NCBI RefSeq assembly: GCF_047971665.1
Contig: NZ_JBKEAA010000012.1
Location: forward strand, 118,836 to 182,835
Source: Castellaniella sp047971665
GTDB taxonomy: Bacteria; Pseudomonadota; Gammaproteobacteria; Burkholderiales; Burkholderiaceae_B
DNA: 64,000 bases
Direction: 5' to 3'
The notes beneath the pieces were generated by a model. That model searched no databases. It saw only the letters and a list, made by a program, of their open reading frames with translations, and was not told where the DNA came from. Shown here piece after piece: positions 1 through 7,691 of the stretch (position 1 is the first letter of the stretch; each line of letters begins with the position of its first letter). A program made the position numbers and the translations under genes.

Positions 1-20
1 GGAATACGACTTCTGAACGA

Positions 21-1154
21 TCAATAGAGATCCAGTTGTACAGGATGCGGCTGGTCGCCGGCGTCTGCCGGCTCCAGCTTGCTGACCCGCACTCCCAGCA
101 GCCGCAGACGCCGCTCCAGCGGCACCCGCTTCAGGCACTGCCCGGCGGCCCGATGAATGGCCTCGGCGTCTCCGACCGCTTCATCCAATGTCAGATCGCG
201 GGTCACAATCTGGAAATCATCGAAACGCAGTTTGATGCCCACTGTCGCCCCGCGCACCCTCTTGCGGGCCAGATCCTCGGCCAGGCGCTCACAGAGGTCC
301 CGGAAGATCCGCGACAACAGCGACCGGTCGCGGCGCACATGCAGATCACGCTCGAATGTGGTTTCCCGGCTCAGGGATTTAGGCTCGGATTGCGTCACCA
401 CTGGACGGTCGTCGATGCCATGGGCCACCTCCAGCAGCCATTGCGCCATGCTCAGCCCGAAATTGCGCTGCAGCAGCGCCGGCGAGGCCTGCGCCAGCCG
501 GCCGACGGTCTCGATACCCAGATCCTGCAATTTGCGCGTGGCTTTCGGGCCGATACCATTGACCCTGGATACCGGCAAGGGCCAGATGCGCCGCTCCAGA
601 TCGCCGGGACCGATCAGCGTGATGCCATCGGGCTTGTCCAGATCTGAGGCGATCTTCGACAGCAGCTTGTTCGGTGAAATGCCGATCGAACAGCTCAGCC
701 CTGTCGCATCACGCACGGCCTGCTTCAGCAGACGGGCCAGTTCTGCCGACTCCTGAGGCAAATCGGTCAGATCGATATAGATCTCGTCGATTCCGCGATC
801 CTCGATACAGGGGGCAATCTCAGCCACAGCAGCCTTGAACAGCCGTGAATAATGACGATAGGCCGGGAAATCCACCGGCAACAGCACGGCATCCGGCGCC
901 AGCCGCGCGGCCTTCATCATACCCATGGCCGAATGCACGCCCAAGGCGCGGGCCTCGTACGTCGCCGTCGTGATCACCCCACGCCCGATATAGTCCCGCA
1001 ATCGGGCATATCCGCCTTCGGCAGGCTGCGGCCCCCATCCGCCGATCACCACCGGCTGACCGCGCAAGTCCGGATAGCGCAGCAACTCCACGGACGCGTA
1101 GAACGCGTCCATATCCAGATGCGCGATACGGCGGACAAAAGAGGCAACGGGCAT
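21..1154 (-). CDS. dinB: DNA polymerase IV (Y-family translesion polymerase)
   Basis: Error-prone Y-family polymerase that extends past lesions and stalled forks. The 377-residue protein has the palm motif LDMDAFYASVE with catalytic Asp14 and the second acidic pair Asp123-Glu124 in GIDEIYIDL. The thumb motif SIGISPNKLLSKIASD and a little-finger domain follow. It ends in QLDLY (residues 373-377), which fits the C-terminal sliding-clamp-binding peptide of Pol IV. The length is slightly above the usual ~350. ATG at 1154 is the first in-frame start and lies just before the catalytic strand. The gene is transcribed away from the metal-binding-protein gene. No LexA box was recognised upstream. Confidence 0.95.
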   Translation of the reverse strand: MPVASFVRRIAHLDMDAFYASVELLRYPDLRGQPVVIGGWGPQPAEGGYARLRDYIGRGVITTATYEARALGVHSAMGMMKAARLAPDAVLLPVDFPAYRHYSRLFKAAVAEIAPCIEDRGIDEIYIDLTDLPQESAELARLLKQAVRDATGLSCSIGISPNKLLSKIASDLDKPDGITLIGPGDLERRIWPLPVSRVNGIGPKATRKLQDLGIETVGRLAQASPALLQRNFGLSMAQWLLEVAHGIDDRPVVTQSEPKSLSRETTFERDLHVRRDRSLLSRIFRDLCERLAEDLARKRVRGATVGIKLRFDDFQIVTRDLTLDEAVGDAEAIHRAAGQCLKRVPLERRLRLLGVRVSKLEPADAGDQPHPVQLDLY

Positions 1155-1262
1155 GGCACGAAATGACGATAGCCCTGCTATACTAGCCGCCCTAGAAGAT
1201 GTATTTCAAATGAATCTATAACCCTGCCCTCTCTGAGGGCTTCCCCCGCTTGCGAGGACCCT

Positions 1263-1547
1263 ATGGAAGCAGCAACCCTGAAGCGTTCTTCCCAGAAAAC
1301 CGCCACCCTGGGCCTGGTCGGCCTGCGCGGCCCGTCATGCGCCGACAAGGTGGACCGCGCCGTGTCCGCCGTGCCCGGCGTCTCGGAGGTTTCCGTCTCT
1401 CTGGCCGACGAAAAGGTCACCGTCACCTTCGACACCGCCCAAGTCTCCGTCCAGCGCCTGCAAGTCGCTGTCCAGGACGCCGGCTACGAAGCCCTCAAGC
1501 CCGTCCACGGTGAAGACGGCAACTGCTGCGGCGGCTGCGGGGGATAA
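1263..1547 (+). CDS. Small heavy-metal-associated (HMA) domain protein with degenerate metal site
   Basis: A 94-residue protein with the ferredoxin-like HMA fold pattern of CopZ/MerP-type metallochaperones: LGLVGLRGPSCADKV, then VSAVPGVSEVSVSLADEKVT and VQDAGYEAL. The usual GMxCxxC loop reads GLRGPSC, so Met is replaced by Leu and the first Cys by Gly. Three cysteines appear instead in the C-terminal tail NCCGGCGG. The ATG is preceded by GCGAGGA. A short GCCCTC/GAGGGC hairpin at 1226-1240 lies in the leader. Copper delivery is inferred from the fold only; with one Cys lost, metal binding may be altered or moved to the tail. Confidence 0.75.
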   Translation: MEAATLKRSSQKTATLGLVGLRGPSCADKVDRAVSAVPGVSEVSVSLADEKVTVTFDTAQVSVQRLQVAVQDAGYEALKPVHGEDGNCCGGCGG

Positions 1548-1557
1548 GACGGGATCT

Positions 1558-1582
1558 GAGATAGCCCCCTGCGGGCTATCTC
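1558..1582 (+). terminator. Intrinsic-terminator-like hairpin after the HMA gene
   Basis: A 10-bp perfect stem (GAGATAGCCC / GGGCTATCTC) with loop CCTGC lies 10 bases past the HMA stop codon, between convergent genes. The following U-tract is weak, so termination efficiency is uncertain. It could also serve the narK-like gene arriving from the right. Confidence 0.6.
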
Positions 1583-1637
1583 ATGCCTGTCTTATCCGAG
1601 TACCCCGCAAGGCACGAGGCGCAGGGATGTTTCCCCC

Positions 1638-2903
1638 TCACACCACCCCGGCCCGCTCCGTGCCCGCCCGCGGCGCACGCTGATACGAATAGTGCATGAA
1701 CACCAGCGACACGCAGACCGTGCCGTAGAGCAGCATGAAAGCGCTGGAATAGACGCCCGTCACATCCAGCAGCACACCGAACAGAATCGGCAGGATGAAC
1801 CCGCCCAGGCCGCCGGCCAGCCCCACCACGCCGGACACGGCGCCGATATTGTCCGCAAAATCATCACTGATGAACTTGAAGACCGACGCCTTGCCGATCG
1901 CCATCGCCACCCCGACCACGAACAGCAGGATCGTGAACAGGGTCGAATTCAAGCCGATATGCAACGACACCGGTCCATCCACCGTCTGGATCGTCATCTG
2001 CGTCTGAGGATAGGACAGCAGAAAGAAGCAGACCCAGCAGACCCACATCACCCACCATGTCACCGGATACGCACCATACCGGTCGGCAAACCAGCCCCCC
2101 AGCGCCCGCAGCGCGCCGGCGGGCAGTGAGAACACCATGGCCAGGAAGGCCGCCAGTGTCAGATCAAACCCATATTCCGCCACGTAATATTCCGTGATCC
2201 AGAGCGCCAGCCCCACATACCCGCCAAACACCACCGAGTAATACTGGCAATAGCGCCAGACACGGGGCGACTTCAGCAAAGCCAGCTGCTCGCGCAACCC
2301 TGTCGCCGATGACGCCCGATGCGCCGGATTCGTATGACTGAAAATCAGGAACAACACCGCTGTTCCCAGCATCAGCGCCGCATACACCCGGGGCAGCATC
2401 GTCCAGCCGAACGCACCGATGATGAGCGGCGCCACGAACATGTTCAGCGCCGCCCCGGAATCGCCGGCACCGAACACCCCCATGGCGAACCCCCGACGTT
2501 CTGGCGCGAACCAGCGCGCCACATATGGGGTACCGACAGAGAAGGCCCCTCCCGCCAGCCCCACGAACAAGGCCAGCACCAGAAACTGACCATAGCTGGT
2601 CGCATACGACATCAGGTACAAGGGCAGTACGCAAGCCAGCAACACCGACACAAATACCAGCCGACCGCCAAAACGGTCCGTCAGCATGCCCAATGGCACA
2701 CGCACCAACGCGCCGGTCAGCACCGGCGTCGCGATCAATAGACCAAACTGCGTTTCACTCAGGTCCAGCTCGGCCTTGAGCGGCACGCCCAGGATCGAGA
2801 ACATCGTCCAGGCGGCAAAACAAGCAATGAAGGCGAACGTGCTGGCGAACAGCACAGACAGCGCCTTGCGCGACACAGACGCAGGTGCGACGCTCGATGA
2901 CAT
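1638..2903 (-). CDS. narK: NarK-type nitrate/nitrite MFS transporter
   Basis: A 421-residue inner-membrane major facilitator with about 12 hydrophobic segments. The stretch GLAGGAFSVGTPYVARWFAP and the later glycine-rich segment GVVGLAGGLGGFILP resemble the two signature regions of the nitrate/nitrite porter family, and RVPLGMLTDRFGGR is the MFS loop 2-3 motif. The ATG at 2903 is preceded by GGGAGA. Its predicted role is nitrate uptake or nitrite exchange in anaerobic or assimilatory nitrogen use; no nar or nas genes adjoin it, so direction and substrate are inferred. An FNR/DNR-like box lies in its leader. The gene stands alone, 147 bases from a second MFS gene on the same strand. Confidence 0.8.
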   Translation of the reverse strand: MSSSVAPASVSRKALSVLFASTFAFIACFAAWTMFSILGVPLKAELDLSETQFGLLIATPVLTGALVRVPLGMLTDRFGGRLVFVSVLLACVLPLYLMSYATSYGQFLVLALFVGLAGGAFSVGTPYVARWFAPERRGFAMGVFGAGDSGAALNMFVAPLIIGAFGWTMLPRVYAALMLGTAVLFLIFSHTNPAHRASSATGLREQLALLKSPRVWRYCQYYSVVFGGYVGLALWITEYYVAEYGFDLTLAAFLAMVFSLPAGALRALGGWFADRYGAYPVTWWVMWVCWVCFFLLSYPQTQMTIQTVDGPVSLHIGLNSTLFTILLFVVGVAMAIGKASVFKFISDDFADNIGAVSGVVGLAGGLGGFILPILFGVLLDVTGVYSSAFMLLYGTVCVSLVFMHYSYQRAPRAGTERAGVV

Positions 2904-2914
2904 GAAGATCTCCC

Positions 2915-2928
2915 TTGATGGGGGTCAA
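2915..2928 (-). promoter_or_regulatory. FNR/DNR-like box in the leader of the narK-like gene
   Basis: Read on the coding strand the site is TTGAC-CCCC-ATCAA, a 9-of-10 match to TTGAT-N4-ATCAA. It lies only 12-25 bases before the start codon and overlaps the ribosome-binding region. That is closer than an activating site normally sits. Regulation by oxygen or NO is plausible for this gene, but the position fits repression or a chance match equally well. Confidence 0.35.
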
Positions 2929-3050
2929 GCCCCTGGGGCAGGATCATATCCATCTTTGTCAAAAGGTTACCTGATCCAGGTCATATCACGCGCTTGCACA
3001 CGGCCGGGCAGCGCGCCTCAACACAAATAGCGGTTGGGCGGGCGCACCTC

Positions 3051-4355
3051 CTAAGCAATCCGTGTTTCCGGGACAGGCCCCGGCGCGGGCCGCCGAATCA
3101 GGAAAACCGCCAAAGCAGCGATCAGACAGACCAGCCCGGCGGCATACAGGGCCGGATCGTAGGTCAGCCAGACCGTGCGCGACAGCCCCGCACCATAAGC
3201 CGCAATGGCCCCGCCGATCTGGTGGCCGGCGAAGATCCAGCCAAACACCATCCCCGCCTGGATCTTGCCAAAGGCTGCCGTCGTCAGCCGCACTGTCGGC
3301 GGCACCGTGGCAATCCAGTCCAGCCCATAGAACATGGCGAACACAGACAGGCCCACCAATGAAAACCCTGAATGCGGCAGCCAGAACAGCGACAGGCCGC
3401 GCAACCCGTAATACCAGAACAGCAGCTTGCGATTATCGTAGCGATCCGACAGCCAGCCGGACAGCACCGTACCGACCAGATCGAACACCCCCATCAGCGC
3501 CAGCACCGAGGCGGCCGGCACGGGCGACAGGCCGTAATCTCCGCACAAGGTAATGAAATGCGTCTGGATCAGGCCGCTGGTGCTCAGTCCACAGACAAAA
3601 AACGTCCCGAACAGCACCCAGAACACTGGACGGCGGGCGGCCTGGAACAACACTGCGATCGGCGTGCCAAAGCCAGGGCGACCGACCAGCACAGGCTCGG
3701 GCGGCGTCTGCGGGTCCGCACCGTAAGGCCGCAAGCCCATGTCCTCAGGGCGATCGCACATCAGCAGACCGACCAGGCCTGCCACCGCCAGACAACACAC
3801 CACCACCGGCAACAGCGCGAGCCTCCATCCCGCCACCTCGATCAGCCATGTCGCCAGCGGTAAAAAGGCCAATAGCCCGGTGGCCGAACTGGCGGTCAAC
3901 ACCCCCAGCACCAGCCCCCGATGACGGTCGAACCAGCGGTTGACCACGATCGCCGTCAGCACCAGCGCCGTCAATCCTGCGCCCGCGCCCAGCACCACAC
4001 CCCACAGCAACACCAGATGCCAGGATTGCGTCATGAACACGGCCAGGCCCAGGCCGCACGCCGCTAACGACAGCGCCAGACAGATGATGCGACGCAGGCC
4101 GTAGCGCTCGATCAGGATCGCAGCAAAAGGCCCCATCAGGCCGAACAGCATGAAACGCACCGCCAGAGCCGAGGAAATCCGGTCGATGTCCCAGCCGAAT
4201 TCCCGGCTGAGCGGCAACAAAAAAGCGCCCGGCAGCCCAATGGCTGCCGCGGAGCTGAGCATGGTCAGAAAGGCGAGGGCGGCGACCACCCAGCCATAAT
4301 GCAGCCCCTGGCGCGCCAGGGGGGCGGCCAGCAAATCAAGAAAAGGACGGCGCAC
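3051..4355 (-). CDS. MFS transporter, monocarboxylate/oxalate-formate carrier type
   Basis: A 434-residue membrane protein with 12 hydrophobic segments. The N-terminus (HYGWVVAALAFL, LPLSREFGWDIDRISSA) and the loop GWLSDRYDNRKLLFWYY resemble the MCT/oxalate:formate antiporter branch of the MFS. The start is GTG at 4355. Neighbouring MFS and Ohr genes give no pathway context, so the substrate is unknown; an organic monoacid is the family-based guess. It ends 147 bases upstream of the narK-like start, so the two are probably separate transcription units. Confidence 0.75.
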   Translation of the reverse strand: MRRPFLDLLAAPLARQGLHYGWVVAALAFLTMLSSAAAIGLPGAFLLPLSREFGWDIDRISSALAVRFMLFGLMGPFAAILIERYGLRRIICLALSLAACGLGLAVFMTQSWHLVLLWGVVLGAGAGLTALVLTAIVVNRWFDRHRGLVLGVLTASSATGLLAFLPLATWLIEVAGWRLALLPVVVCCLAVAGLVGLLMCDRPEDMGLRPYGADPQTPPEPVLVGRPGFGTPIAVLFQAARRPVFWVLFGTFFVCGLSTSGLIQTHFITLCGDYGLSPVPAASVLALMGVFDLVGTVLSGWLSDRYDNRKLLFWYYGLRGLSLFWLPHSGFSLVGLSVFAMFYGLDWIATVPPTVRLTTAAFGKIQAGMVFGWIFAGHQIGGAIAAYGAGLSRTVWLTYDPALYAAGLVCLIAALAVFLIRRPAPGPVPETRIA

Positions 4356-4419
4356 CGAAAGGCCCCGGCAGTCTGGATCCGGCCATCACAAAACTAAAGG
4401 CGGCCGTTCATTGATGAAT

Positions 4420-4845
4420 TTATTGAACCGTCAACTTTACATCGACATTGTTGCGCGTGGCGTTGGAATAAGGGCACACCACATGCGCCTTTTGCACCAG
4501 ACCCTCCAGGGTTGCACGATCCACGCCGGGCGCGGAAATCTTCAGTTCCACAGCGATCCCGAACCCGGTGGGGATGGGGCCGATCCCCACGGAACCGGAG
4601 ATCTCCGTCGTCTCGGGCAGCTTGACGCCTTCCTTGCCGGAGACCAGCTTCAGCGCACCCAGAAAGCACGCCGAATAGCCGGCCGCAAACAACTGTTCCG
4701 GATTGGTGCCCTCACCGCCCGCGCCGCCCAGTTCCTTCGGCGTGGACAGCTTGACGGACAGGTGGCCATCGGACGATTTGGCGCTGCCTTCACGGCCGCC
4801 AACAGCCGTGGCATGGGCGGTGTAGAGAACATTTTCGACTGTCAT
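4420..4845 (-). CDS. ohr: Organic hydroperoxide resistance protein (OsmC/Ohr family)
   Basis: Thiol peroxidase that reduces fatty-acid and other organic hydroperoxides in the cytoplasm. The 141-residue protein has both redox cysteines of the family: Cys60 in YSACFLGAL and Cys124 in HVVCPYSNAT. It begins LYTAHATAVGGREG, typical of Ohr. The start at 4845 is chosen because AAGGAG lies 8 bases upstream; a longer frame reaches back to 4908 but adds a non-homologous basic leader. It sits 74 bases downstream of ohrR on the same strand, the usual pairing in which the regulator senses the substrate of the enzyme. Confidence 0.95.
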   Translation of the reverse strand: MTVENVLYTAHATAVGGREGSAKSSDGHLSVKLSTPKELGGAGGEGTNPEQLFAAGYSACFLGALKLVSGKEGVKLPETTEISGSVGIGPIPTGFGIAVELKISAPGVDRATLEGLVQKAHVVCPYSNATRNNVDVKLTVQ

Positions 4846-4919
4846 GATTGGACTCCTTGTGGTGCGGTTCCAGAGACGCCGCCCGCACCACGATCGGCGA
4901 CGACTCATCAGCGGGCCGG

Positions 4920-5417
4920 TCAGTCCGGCGCCGTGCGGTTTTCAGGGAGGGCGGCCGCCGCCAGCAGATTCGCACGCAGTTCCTCCAGTTCGGCCTTGAG
5001 GACCCGTGCATGACCAGGCGAGCAACCTGTGGCGCACAGCACGCCTTGCGGGATGTCGCTGGCGCGGCGCCAGAGATCGCGTCCCGCCTGGGTCAACGTC
5101 ACACAGACCTGGCGCTGGTCTTGGGCCGAACGGTCGCGGCGCAACAGCCCCATGGCCTGCAGCCGCTTGAGCAAGGGCGTCAGCGTGGCCGAATCGAGGT
5201 ACAGCCGTTCCCCCAGCGCCGAGACGGTCACCCCGTCCGCCTCCCAAAGGACCAGCATCACCAGGTATTGAGGATAGGTCAGCCCCAGATCGGCCAGATG
5301 ACGGCGATAGATCTTGCCCATCGCCAGTTGCGTCGAATACAGCGCAAAGCAAAGCTGGGCATCCAGCGTCAGACGGGCGGGCGGTGTGGCGGCAAGGGAC
5401 AGGTTGGAACGGCTCAT
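4920..5417 (-). CDS. ohrR: MarR-family peroxide-sensing repressor OhrR
   Basis: Winged-helix repressor that releases DNA when its N-terminal cysteine is oxidised by organic peroxide. The 165-residue protein carries the reactive cysteine at position 23 in LDAQLCFALYST, the recognised OhrR location, and a winged HTH in GLTYPQYLVMLVLWEADGVT and LYLDSATLTPLLKRLQAMGL. The C-terminal extension with extra cysteines (CATGCSPG) could hold the resolving thiol of two-Cys OhrRs. An AT-rich inverted-repeat region lies directly upstream, suggesting autoregulation of an ohrR-ohr unit. Confidence 0.92.
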   Translation of the reverse strand: MSRSNLSLAATPPARLTLDAQLCFALYSTQLAMGKIYRRHLADLGLTYPQYLVMLVLWEADGVTVSALGERLYLDSATLTPLLKRLQAMGLLRRDRSAQDQRQVCVTLTQAGRDLWRRASDIPQGVLCATGCSPGHARVLKAELEELRANLLAAAALPENRTAPD

Positions 5418-5430
5418 GGCCTCATTTTAT

Positions 5431-5449
5431 ATAGCGCACTATTTAATAG
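5431..5449 (-). promoter_or_regulatory. Probable OhrR operator upstream of ohrR
   Basis: Two overlapping inverted repeats, ATAG-CGCA-CTAT (5431-5442) and CTATT-T-AATAG (5439-5449), lie 14-32 bases upstream of the ohrR start in a locally AT-rich stretch that also holds TATAAT-like sequence. AT-rich near-palindromes containing TATTTAATA are typical of OhrR operators. Binding is inferred. Confidence 0.5.
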
Positions 5450-5635
5450 CAAACGATATTTATAATACCATCCGATCCCTGTTCTTATGGCGCGGTCCGA
5501 CATCTGTCGCTTCATGCCATCAACCTGTCGTGCGCACCGGCCGATCCCATGCTCAGGCTCATCGCGCCAGGGGCCGTCAGCGCAGGCAGAAAAGCGGCGA
5601 TACACTTTCACCCTGACCTACTCAAGGAAATCACC

Positions 5636-6751
5636 ATGACGGATCGCGTCGACTGCGTCGTGATCGGCGCCGGCGTCATCGGCCTGGCGGTCGCCCGCGC
5701 CTGCGCTCAGGCCGGCCTGGAAACCCTGGTACTGGAGGCCGAATCCGCCATCGGCACCGGGACCAGCGCACGCAACAGCGAAGTCATTCACGCCGGCCTC
5801 TACTATCCGCGCGGCTCACTCAAAGCACGGCTGTGCGTGCGGGGCCGTCAGTCCCTGTACGACTACTGCGCATCACACGGCGTGGCTCACCAGCGCTGCG
5901 GCAAGCTCATCGTCGCCACCCGCGAGGAACAGACTGCTGCGCTGAAAAAAATCCACGATGCGGCGGTCGCCAACGGCGTGAACGACCTGTGCTGGCTGGA
6001 TGCCGATCAGGCGCGAGCGCAGGAACCCGCACTGCGCTGCGTGGCAGCCCTGGAATCGCCCTCCACCGGCATCATCGACAGCCACGGCCTGATGCTCGCC
6101 CTGCAAGGCGACCTGGAATCCGCCGGCGGCCTGCTGGCCCTGCGGTCCCCGGTCCTGTCAGGTCAGATCCTGGCACGCACCGAGGGAATCCTGCTGCGTA
6201 TCGGAGGCGACGAGCCCATGGAACTCATCGCCAGCCGCGTCATCAACTGCGCCGGTCTGCATGCCCAGACCTTCTCCGCCGCGCTCGATGGCCTGCCTCC
6301 CGACAGCATCCCCGCCGGTCGCTATGCCAAAGGCAACTACTACGCACTCTCGGGCAAGGCGCCGTTTTCCCGCCTGATCTATCCCGTGCCGGAACCCGGC
6401 GGCCTGGGCGTGCATCTGACGTTCGACCTGGGCGGGCAGGCACGCTTCGGCCCCGACGTCGAATGGATCGACACCATCGACTACCGCGTCGATCCGGCCC
6501 GGGCCGAGGGTTTCTACGCCGCCATCCGCCGCTACTGGCCCGCCCTGCGGGACGACGTCCTGCATCCCGACTATGCCGGCATCCGCCCCAAGCTCGTCAT
6601 GCCCGCCGGCCAGGACGCCGATTTCATCATCCAGGACGTCCGTGCGCACGGCATCCCCGGCCTGATCAACCTGTACGGCATCGAGTCCCCGGGCCTGACC
6701 GCCTGCCTGGCTATCACCGACGAGGTCATGCAAAGCCCGGGCATGCCATGA
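5636..6751 (+). CDS. FAD-dependent oxidoreductase, L-2-hydroxyglutarate oxidase (LhgO/YgaF)-like
   Basis: A 371-residue flavoprotein of the DAO superfamily. The N-terminal dinucleotide-binding motif is VVIGAGVIGLAVARA, followed by TSARNSEVIHAGLYYP, a segment characteristic of L-2-hydroxyglutarate dehydrogenase-like proteins. The C-terminal FAD contact region is YGIESPGLTACLAI. The start at 5636 has AAGGA at good spacing; a longer frame back to 5549 lacks homology. It probably oxidises a 2-hydroxy acid to a 2-oxo acid and passes electrons to quinone or oxygen. The exact substrate is inferred. A monooxygenase-fold gene follows on the same strand 52 bases downstream. Confidence 0.8.
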   Translation: MTDRVDCVVIGAGVIGLAVARACAQAGLETLVLEAESAIGTGTSARNSEVIHAGLYYPRGSLKARLCVRGRQSLYDYCASHGVAHQRCGKLIVATREEQTAALKKIHDAAVANGVNDLCWLDADQARAQEPALRCVAALESPSTGIIDSHGLMLALQGDLESAGGLLALRSPVLSGQILARTEGILLRIGGDEPMELIASRVINCAGLHAQTFSAALDGLPPDSIPAGRYAKGNYYALSGKAPFSRLIYPVPEPGGLGVHLTFDLGGQARFGPDVEWIDTIDYRVDPARAEGFYAAIRRYWPALRDDVLHPDYAGIRPKLVMPAGQDADFIIQDVRAHGIPGLINLYGIESPGLTACLAITDEVMQSPGMP

Positions 6752-6803
6752 CACAATGCATCACCACGCAATCGTCTTCAACCCTTGTTCTCTGGAGTCC
6801 GAC

Positions 6804-7097
6804 ATGATCCGCGAAATGGCCCACATCACCGTCAATCCCGGCACCCAGGCCGACTTCCAGGCCGGCGTTCAAAAAGCATTGCCGCTCTTTCACCGCGCCC
6901 GGGGCTGCAAGCGCGTCGAGCTGCACCACATCATCGAACACCCTGAGCAATACGTGCTGATGGTGTATTGGGAGACCCTGGACGACCACATGGTGCATTT
7001 CCGTCAATCGGACGATTTCCAGACCTGGCGCGGCCTGGTCGGCGCGTTTTTTGAAAAGGCGCCGGAAGTGGTGCATTCAGAGGTAGTGATCGAGTAG
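6804..7097 (+). CDS. Antibiotic biosynthesis monooxygenase (ABM/YgiN-like) domain protein
   Basis: A 97-residue single-domain protein with the dimeric alpha/beta-barrel pattern of ABM proteins: an opening strand MIREMAHITVNPG, the helix ADFQAGVQKALPLF, the strand VLMVYWETLDDHMVHFRQS, and a final strand VVHSEVVIE. The start at 6804 follows GGAG; earlier in-frame codons add a non-conserved leader. Family members are small cofactor-free or quinol monooxygenases or stress proteins. Co-transcription with the upstream flavoprotein is possible. No active-site assignment is made. Confidence 0.75.
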   Translation: MIREMAHITVNPGTQADFQAGVQKALPLFHRARGCKRVELHHIIEHPEQYVLMVYWETLDDHMVHFRQSDDFQTWRGLVGAFFEKAPEVVHSEVVIE

Positions 7098-7199
7098 CGG
7101 GATGGGCAGTGGGCTCGATATGTGTTGCGCGGGGCCTGCTGAAATGGGTGTCAGCGGGTAGCCGCCAAGGATCACCTTTTCTTCTTTTCTTGTTTGGCA

Positions 7200-7334
7200 T
7201 TACGCCCACGCGATCCGATAGCGGTACTGCCAGGACTTGGCCCCGCCGGGATGGATGACCAGAGACAGGCCGCCCTCATCGGCCAGGTTTTGTCCGCAGG
7301 CTCCAGCCCACAGCTTTGCATCTGATAGTGCCAT
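7200..7334 (-). pseudogene. Truncated tyrosine integrase, N-terminal stub 1
   Basis: Reading leftwards from ATG 7334, 44 residues match the N-terminal arm-binding domain (DUF4102 type) of P4-like integrases: MALSDAKLWAG, NLADEGGLSLVIHPGGAKSW and QYRYRIAWA. A TAA then ends the frame and the core and catalytic domains are absent. The start lies about 118 bases from an att-like sequence at 7453, the normal distance and orientation for an integrase beside its attachment site. Confidence 0.75.
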
Positions 7335-7452
7335 GTCGCCGCCCCCGGTAATGGCTATATGCCCATACTCCGGTCTGAAAACAAGGTATATCATCATGAA
7401 GGGCGCACATTTTGCCTGATCTATGCGGAATCTATCGGAAACGTTTCTATTC

Positions 7453-7462
7453 CCCGATGCAG
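7453..7462 (-). repeat. att-like direct repeat, distal copy
   Basis: CCCGATGCAG, preceded by TTC, repeats the sequence at the 3' end of mnmE (10274-10283), preceded by CTT. The flanks match only partly beyond the decamer. It lies about 118 bases in front of integrase stub 1, as expected for an attachment site of a second element or the outer end of the first. Confidence 0.5.
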
Positions 7463-7624
7463 GGGGATTGATTGAACCATGTCTTATTGATTCATAAAGA
7501 TTCATTCTGAGCACGGAGTCCCACTTGGACCTATTCTTGGACCCACTGTTTTAGTGTATCCCCCGCTGGACTTCCATGGCGCAAGGTCTTTGCTTTCGGT
7601 TACTGCGCCAGCCACGATAGGAAT

Positions 7625-7677
7625 GGGTGTAAATGGGTTCCGAAATGGTTGGGAGTCATGATTGGGTGTAAATGGGT
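7625..7677 (+). repeat. 14-base direct repeat in front of fic
   Basis: GGGTGTAAATGGGT occurs at 7625-7638 and again at 7664-7677, 39 bases apart and ending 14 bases before the fic start. Paired repeats directly upstream suggest an operator or iteron-like site, possibly for the winged-helix tail of the Fic protein. Confidence 0.5.
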
Positions 7678-7691
7678 GTACCATTGGTTCC

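Larger units (their letters stand above)
7098..7691. other. Degenerate island edge without an intact gene
   Basis: About 590 bases between the ABM gene and fic. The stretch holds an integrase N-terminal stub (7200-7334) and an att-like decamer (7453-7462). It also has two GATTCAT copies one helical turn apart (7489-7495 and 7499-7505) and a 14-base direct repeat in front of fic (7625-7677). No other coding sequence is supported here. Confidence 0.6.
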
